64,000 nucleotides of DNA from Notospermus geniculatus (Eukaryota; Nemertea; Pilidiophora; Heteronemertea; Lineidae), in assembly GCA_002633025.1 (NCBI GenBank), contig NMRB01000540.1, positions 145,924 to 209,923 on the forward strand, given 5' to 3'. Shown here piece after piece: positions 56,101-64,000 of this stretch. Position 1 is the stretch's first letter. Each line of letters opens with the position of its first letter. A program made the translations under genes and the position numbers. The notes below the pieces were generated by a model. That model saw nothing but the letters and a program-made list of their open reading frames with translations. It did no database searches and was not told the DNA's origin.

Positions 56101-59100
56101 GTTTAGAATCTATTTCTCCTTACACCTTCGTGCTTTGAAACTTATCTGTGATGTACTGCAAGAATGAAGCTGCTGTTGATCCTATTCTGCTTGTGTTTAG
56201 AACTTTTACCAAGGGCTAACTCACAAGAAGGTAAGTTCCAAATTGCTACAATGTATCTGCTTATTCGTGTGTCACAGTGTAGCTACTGTAGTGCTTCTGT
56301 TCTGTACATTTTACACCCTGGGGCCTGCTGAGGCTGAAAATGCTGATGTGTAAAATAATAAAATTTGCAGCAAAAAAATCAGTTTTTTGTGTAGGTCTAA
56401 TATTGATTTTATGTAGCCTGTTGACTATTGTGACTATTTACCTTTTTCTTAATTGCAGGTAAATAACGACTTCGATCATACATTGAATTATCTAAAATAA
56501 AATCTGTTCTCATTTTGTTCACAGTTCAATTAGCGACCGGGCCCCTCCCAATGTGGCATATNNNNNNNNNNNNNNNNNNNNNNNNNNNNNNNNNNNNNNN
56601 NNNNNNNNNNNNNNNNNNNNNNNNNNNNNNNNNNNNNNNNNNNNNNNNNNNNNNNNNNNNNNNNNNNNNNNNNNNNNNNNNNNNNNNNNNNNNNNNNNNN
56701 NNNNNNNNNNNNNNNNNNNNNNNNNNNNNNNNNNNNNNNNNNNNNNNNNNNNNNNNNNNNNNNNNNNNNNNNNNNNNNNNNNNNNNNNNNNNNNNNNNNN
56801 NNNNNNNNNNNNNNNNNNNNNNNNNNNNNNNNNNNNNNNNNNNNNNNNNNNNNNNNNNNNNNNNNNNNNNNNNNNNNNNNNNNNNCCCCCCCCCAGCCAT
56901 AAAAGCTACATGTAGCTACGCCCCTGATTCAAGGTGAGGTGGCTAGGCTTTATCATCATTAGGGCCTATATCAAATGGCCAATTTGGTTGTCCTCCACAC
57001 CCCCTGGTCACAATATTCGCAAACAGGTGAGAATCAAGAAGACTAAATGGCAGTATCTTTTGTACATCAGTCTGTCATATCTGTGGCTGCAGATTATGAC
57101 CATGATGCCAAGGTTTTCAAAGCCTTCTCAATGACGGGTTTTCACAAACCCTCTCAATGATATCATTTTCCCCTCTCACCTCACGGCACCCAGTGCCCTC
57201 TGTGGAGAACAAACAAGTGTTGTAGGGTGGGACAATTCGCAAGGAGGTTCTGAATGGATTGCCTTGATCTCCTTCAATATTTGAAGACTTGAGAGTCAAC
57301 AGATGATATGACAATAGTCACGTCGTCATCACATTTCTGATGCCTTGACCCTGAGCCTGTCATGGAGTTGCTGCTTGCCAGAAGTTGAGAGTTTTCAGTT
57401 ACATGTAGTTCCTCGGTTAAGAGCATCCTGAGAACATCGCTCCCTTCATCACCGCACACAAACATGCAGTTCAGACGAAGGGAGCCAGCACTAAGAACCC
57501 TGATGTTCTCAGAATGGGTAAAGGAGAGATATTTTTAAGCCAGGCTTACATCGCACTTGCGACTGAAAGTAACTGATCTGATCAGTTGCTGGTGATGTAC
57601 GCGCTGCGCGCACATCGCAAATTCGGCAACTCAGTGAAACTCGGAGGATCCAATCAGTCGTCATGTCCAGACCGCGTACATCGCACTTGCGACTGGCAGC
57701 AACTCGGGTAACATCCAGGGCATTGAGACTCGACGAGACTAGGTTTTGTTCAGAAAACTGGCACTGATCAGTCGCAAGTCCACGTACGTACATTGCAGTG
57801 ACTGAACGAAACTGGGTACAACTAGTCGCTAGAAAGTTGAACATGTGCAACTCGCGGCGACTGGCAAAATCTCAGTTCCAGCGAGTCGCAAGGGTGCGTA
57901 CATCGACCGTTTCTGGCGACTGATCAGTTGCCTCCAGTTCCAGCTAGATCCTTCCAATCGCCAGTAGCTCAGTGGTGATGAGTTGTCTCCAGTCACAAGT
58001 TTGATGTACGCTAGGCTTTAGAAGCTCACTCTTTGCAACCAGCTTGTTGATTGGGCCTACTTACGGAGGTGATACATTGTAGCTGGGATAACTAAGCAGA
58101 GGCACACTCAGGAAAAACTGGGGATGGGATGCACTGAAGGAGGAGGCTGGCATGCTTCCGCATAGTATCATGTCAGCTGTCTTCTTGTGATTTTACAACA
58201 TTTGTCATATAGGCTTTTGGTGTTAACGACCGATGTGAAGGTTTTGCATTGACTCAGATTGAGTCATGGACTCGCCGCTTTGGTGTGTAAAAGATTTCGC
58301 CTATGTCGGTACAACTATAGTGGCGAACACAAAAACGTATTATCTCTGGCATACATTTAAAAGTGGGGCTATAATAATGTTGTTTACTGACAATAAGTTC
58401 CTGGAATCACCATCATGACATGAGCGAATGGTTTGAAGAGTCCATGGAGTGTGTCCGTTTATTTGACTGTTCATTGTAAGCACTTGCACCTGATAGTGTA
58501 AAATGGCCAGTGGTTCAAGCCATGATGCACAAACCAAAAATAACCAGAACTGGAGACCTTGCTGGGTGTAATGTCTCTGAATACTCCCCACCTGTGAGTG
58601 TTCCCCTACTACAGTGGAACTGCAACTTGACAATAAGGGACATATTGAAAACGTGTCGATCTATTTGCCAGTGTTTCCAAAACAAGGGAAAACACTGACA
58701 TACACAAACACTGGCAGATGTTACACAGGTCTAGTAACTCTTAACTCATGAAAGGCTTTTGATACACTTTGTGGTTTTCCGATTGGTGTACATTATCCAT
58801 TATTATCTGACAGTTTACCTGAAGTTTCTCCTCCTTGTAAACAGGTGTGGGGTTCCTCGCATGTCTTTAACCAGTGACTCATTGAAGAAGCACTTCAGTA
58901 TTGCTACCTGTTGAAGGATGGAGTTATCATTGATTTTGTTCCTTTTCTCGGCAAAAGTCAAGAAAGATCACTTGAAACTGAGAGTGAATGATTTCTGGTG
59001 TTATGGCATCTTTTATTACGTCACCCTGTATATTGTATGCCAGGCACCCTGGTTATCGTGTAAATTTCTGTCTGTCTATACACTACACCAATCTGAGGGT

Positions 59101-62100
59101 CAGACCCACAGGAGAACCTTGTTGTACTGATGACTGTAGACCTTGTTTGTGACAGGATGTAACACAGTGTATTTGTATCTTTTGTTGCCAAGGTCCAGAT
59201 GTACGTGTTGACCCTTACCGAAGTGGATATTTGCCAGGATTGCACATTTGACAGGTTGTATGTAGTTTCTTGCAAACTGGCTACTGGCCGTTGTTTGCCG
59301 TGGTTTGTTGGATTAAAGCCATACAATCACGAGAGCTACCGTAGCCATCGGTTCACATTTTTGTTCGAACAAAAATGCGAGAAAGTTTCTTAGCAAAAGT
59401 GTTGTGGTAGAGTCGATCATCAGTCAGATTATTTCACATGGCAGCATGCCACTTTCACGTGACTTTTTCAACGAGTGTTTGAACCAAAATGTGAATCAAC
59501 GGCTACGGTAGCTCTCGTGATTGTGTGGCTTTAAACAGAACATGCTTGCAGAAGTCATCAAATATTTTGTGTCTTTTCCCCCTCACTGGCACATTATTTC
59601 ATTCGGAAGCTACATGTACGGTATTCTGTTACCATGAGGTACCCATTTATCCAGTTTGAAGAAACTAGATGAGGCAGAGTGAAAATTAGCTGAATTGTTC
59701 TGCGGCACAGATCAATCACTTTGACTGACTTCACTTCTCTATGAAAAGCATCATTATCAGATGTCAGGTTGTGCATTTTCAAAGTACATACATGCCACGG
59801 GGTGCATATGCAATGCATCATGACACCAAAGTGAGGTGTGTGCATCAAGTTTGAAGCAACTAGGTCAGCAAGAATAAAAATCAGCTGACTTGCTCTGCAT
59901 CATTGACCAATTCACTCGATCAGAGTGATACCAGATGCATTTTTTAGCTTCTTCCAGTGTAGATGAGCCACTTGGAACAGCACAAAAATGCATCATTTCA
60001 TTCTTTGATGTGCTCCGAGGAAAACTTATCCATCTGCTCAAACACAGCTGCACATTCAATGGAAACTTCAACGAATGCTGTGTGCACTTCTCAAAATTGT
60101 CAACCCACTTGAAAAATGTCCCATACCTGGTCAGAACCACCAGGAATCCATATTGGCACAGGTTTATTCAATCTGTAAAGTCTTGATGTGAGGAATGTCT
60201 GCCAGTGAGTATTATTTGGTCTGTACTCAAGACCAGGCATTTTAGGCCAAGTCAGTGGCATTCATGGTTTATAACTTGGCGTAATTTGTGCTCTTGACAT
60301 TGTGATTCAAACAAATTTGTCATTCCTCCAACAGGTTCTATCAGTTATATGTTTGCCTTCTTGCTTGGAAGAATGTTTGCATATAGCTATGGCTTTTTCA
60401 GAAGAGAAATATTTCTATCATGCAGTTTCCATTGCCCATCCTTTGGATACCAATGAAAAGATGCGAATAAATAACCATGAGTCAACTGCAGCATTTTCAT
60501 TTTATTCAAACGAATGCATTGATGTCAGCCTGTGGTAAAGGTACATTTTACACTGTGGTTGGCAAACAGATAAAATCTAATGACAAATATAATAAAAAAC
60601 ATACCGGTATACCCTGCCTGTGAGTTGTTAAAAATATTGAAAAGACTTGATTCTCTTCATGGAAGGAGGAAAAAACTGATGATCAATCAGACTGTCTTTT
60701 TATTCTGCTTACGGTAAAATTAGGGGGCCGCCTATTAGATTGGAATTCTTATTTGGCCTTGGGTCATAGTTCCAACTACTTGCTTGCGCCTTGTTTGGCT
60801 AACCCCTTGAAAGAATGCGGTTCTTGGAAAGTGAGACATAACTTAAGTACATGCACATAGCCGGGAGGTACTGACTTTAGTCTGGAATTTATTGTGAATA
60901 CCTATGCTTGTGCAGAAGTAGGCCTACTGTAAACCCTGTTTTGTTATCAAACATTTTCTTAGAAATCTTTACTGGCTGTGCACGTACCCCTGTAATTGCC
61001 TCAGCCAAGTTACATGTAGGCCTATCCCCTCTATCACTTACCATCCATCGCTGCCATTTCTTCATTGTCACCCTTGAATTTCGTTACTTCTTCTGAAAGT
61101 GAAATCCCCAGGTGTAAAGTGATGGAAATCCCCAAGACCTAATGTATAAGTGAAGTTACAAGACTGTCACGCTTCCTCACTGCACAGGGTGATCCATTGA
61201 AAATGCTTCGAGAACAAGAAGGAATGGCCCATTCTGTAGAAATGGAGCAGATTGATGAGGTTTAAAGCCAAGCATAGATCGGGACTTGCGACTGGAAGCA
61301 ACTGTGAATGCAAAGTCGCTATCGATGTACACGTTCCGCGCACATCGGTTATGACAGGTCATTGCGGCAACAAGTGGCACAATCCAGTCCTCAATCTGGA
61401 GCGCGCACATCGGACAGGCAGTGGTACTGAATGTTGCACGGAAATTATCGATTATGTCCTCCGATTGGCCCACTCATTTTGTGGGTCACATGATTCCATC
61501 CCGTGACCAGGTGTGCTGCACAAACAAGGAAATTCATTGCCAGTGCGCATACATCGGAAGCGACTGAAGACGACTAGAAGCAACTGTTGGCAACGAGTAG
61601 AACATGAGCAACTGGCTGGAACTAGCGGCAATGGTTGGCAATAGCGTTGCCAGTGCGCGCACATCGGCCTGTTTAAGCATCTGATCAGTTGATGCTGTTT
61701 CCAGCCAGTCGCCCACCGTTGCCGGAAACGCCATTGCCAGTAGTTGCTTCCAGTCCCAAGGTCGATGTGTGCTAGGCTTTAGTCTTCAGGTGGGCATTGA
61801 GGTTTGTCGTGATGATGTGGTATGTAACTTGGTGAAAGCAAGTTCAGTCTTGGTACCATGGTCATGCCAACTGGTGCTAAATTGTCAGTCCTGGCCCACA
61901 GCATTTTTGAGTGCAGGACTTTCCTTTTGACTTTGTCTTTAACAGTTAATCCATTCGAATCAAACTTTTTCCTAGAACCGTTGATGCTATAATACCAGTT
62001 ATCTACTTATTCTGACCAAGAAAAATAATACATCCTTATGCCCTTTGAGGTAAACAACCTCAGTTAGCTCAAGCCCCTCTTTCCCCACAGAAGGACAAAA

Positions 62101-64000
62101 TCTCATCTTTTTTCCCTTTTTTGAGGGATTTCCAGCCGGATGATCTAGAAGGGAAACAGTACAGGGTCCATAAGACACTTAAGTCAAAGTGTGATACCGT
62201 CTTTTGTGTTGAACAAAGGATAAGTGTCACACTTTGACTTGATTATTTTTGTGCGTTTGCGAATTTTCGACCCCAACCGGGGTCTTCTTCAGGCTGGAAC
62301 TTTACAATCCGAAACTCTAGAACAGTCTGAGCTGAAACCCAAATGTAGATTAGAAGTATCCCATCCAAACAGGACGTGACAGCAATTAAGGAAAGAATAC
62401 AAGCCCCAAAAAAGTGGTTGCTCAACCTAACAGAAATGTAATTAGTGAATGTAAGGCTTGAATAGGCTGAAAGGAAGGGTGTATAATATACATTGTAGCT
62501 TGGAGGAATTAAACTAACAGTATAATTATACTAACAGTACAATACCCCAAGACTATAGTAAGAGTAATTTATATTAAACAAATGAATGAGGAAGTGATAA
62601 AAAATTAGGCCTAGAAAAAGAAATGAAGAAAGAGATAATAAGAAATGAAGGGGCAACAGTAAAGAAAGAAAGCCTAGGTGAACAGCACCTACAAAACCTG
62701 ACCAACGAAAATTTAGAAACAGACCATGGACGAAGACAAAGGCCTAAAAAAGAGGAACCCTGTCCTCCAAGGAAAAGGGTCTACTAATGGGAAAAGAGGG
62801 GTTGCAAAGCACTGACCAGCGAACAAAATAGGAGAAGAGCAATGGAAGACAAGGCCTAGAAAAAGGACCCCTGTCCCCCGGCCTGAGCTACAGTCTTCCA
62901 AAGCAACGACCCTATTAAAAGAAAAGAGGGGGTGAAAGGACCCCATCTGGGGCCCCATGCCAAATGTTTTTGGCTCTGACACTAAGGGGAAGCTGCGAGG
63001 TTATCAGAAACTCAGGACCTAGTGTTGAGGCCTGAGGGGGTGATAGTTTTAAGGGTCCACATCCATTTCAACTCTGTACTGAGGAGGGTCGTGTCATCTG
63101 AACATGTCTCCAGAATGGTGAACATCAGGTCCTTGATAGAATGTCCTGGCAGTTTAAAATGGGTATAGAGTAATGAGCAGTCACGCTCATCCTCTATCCC
63201 CCGCCGGATGTTGGATTTGTGGTTGTTCATCCTTCTCCGGAAACACATGGTCTGTCCGACGTATTTTTCATATATTGTGTGTCAATTTTTGTGCTTTTCT
63301 CCTCTTTGGATTATTTTTGTGCAGAATAGAATTTTCTCTGTGCCCTCGGCAGTTAACCAAGTCTCTGTGATATAAAAACATTTTAAATTGTCACACTGCA
63401 ATTGATGCTTCTGTTTTCTCGCATTGAATTAAAGTTTACCATGTTTACCAGTCATTATCTACCTTTGCAGAGCCCCCTCAAATAATCCGGCCACCCGTCG
63501 ACACAATTGTTCTGGTCAATGCAAGGAAAGTGCTTTATTGTGATGCAACAGGCAAACCACGACCTCACATCACTTGGATGAAATACGACTGGAAGTTGGA
63601 TGAGAGTGGTCGGAACTACCGCATCAGCAAATCAGGGGCGCTGAGATTCCGCCAAGTCTACATAACTGACACAGGGAAGTACAAGTGTATAGCAAAAAAC
63701 TCAAGGGGGGAAGTACATTCACGGTATATCTATTTTCAAGTCAAAGGTGAGTTTCGCCAGTATTTCTGATTTCATAATGAATCATATAATTGGTAAATTG
63801 TGATGGATTGCATCTCATCTGGCATTTTGAGCTAACTTGGAGTTCCACAGCAGGTACAGTACGTTGCAAAATTGACCTCTCTTCTGCGCCGCGCACCATC
63901 CGCGTACCACATGTAGTGTCATGTCTGAACCGTCCTCGTATCTTCCGCGGACGTCGCGCGCCGTCATGGAAGGCACATGGTGAAGACGTAACGTCATTTG

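Overview
This is a eukaryotic, intron-rich and repeat-dense genomic scaffold. Short coding exons have GT-AG borders with phases that match between neighbours. Frequent TACATGTA and GGCCTA words, many small inverted-repeat elements and the gene content suggest a marine invertebrate, most likely a deuterostome (echinoderm, hemichordate or amphioxus grade). The species cannot be fixed from the sequence alone. Single N bases at 10202, 12623, 17625, 27964, 33181, 37567 and 48076, plus N runs at 43450-43879 and 56562-56885, mark contig joins. Several joins carry signs of misassembly.

Layout. 1-985 is a tandem satellite. 986-5800 is repeat-rich and holds a decayed mariner transposase and a long palindrome. 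5979-37539 (+) is a CCDC17 orthologue in at least 27 recognised exons. Its order is interrupted at 10203-17624 by a contig that appears inverted, a segment duplicated 13.8 kb downstream, a zinc-finger gene fragment and an antisense SAP-SWIM gene. 37540-41550 is intergenic and full of foldback elements. 42100-47164 (-) is DMAP1, lacking its first exon. 49792-54449 (+) is a complete ten-exon gene for a divergent paralogue of the methylcrotonoyl-CoA carboxylase beta chain. 56164-63746 (+) is the start of a secreted or membrane immunoglobulin-domain protein: a signal-peptide exon, a 7.2 kb intron and an I-set exon. It continues past the window.

The genes do not form a functional unit. DMAP1 is a nuclear chromatin protein (TIP60/NuA4 and SRCAP complexes). 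CCDC17 is poorly characterised. The carboxylase-like protein carries a probable mitochondrial leader. As far as I recall, CCDC17 and DMAP1 lie close together on human chromosome 1p34, so this neighbourhood may be an old linkage.

The intergenic and intronic DNA is dominated by short terminal-inverted-repeat elements (MITE-like). Some are multi-copy families within the window, and one is nested in another with a clean 5-bp target duplication. A tRNA-derived SINE, Penelope-like retroelement remnants (GIY-YIG fragment and repeated tails) and several minisatellites are also present. No CRISPR array, rRNA or intact tRNA gene was seen.
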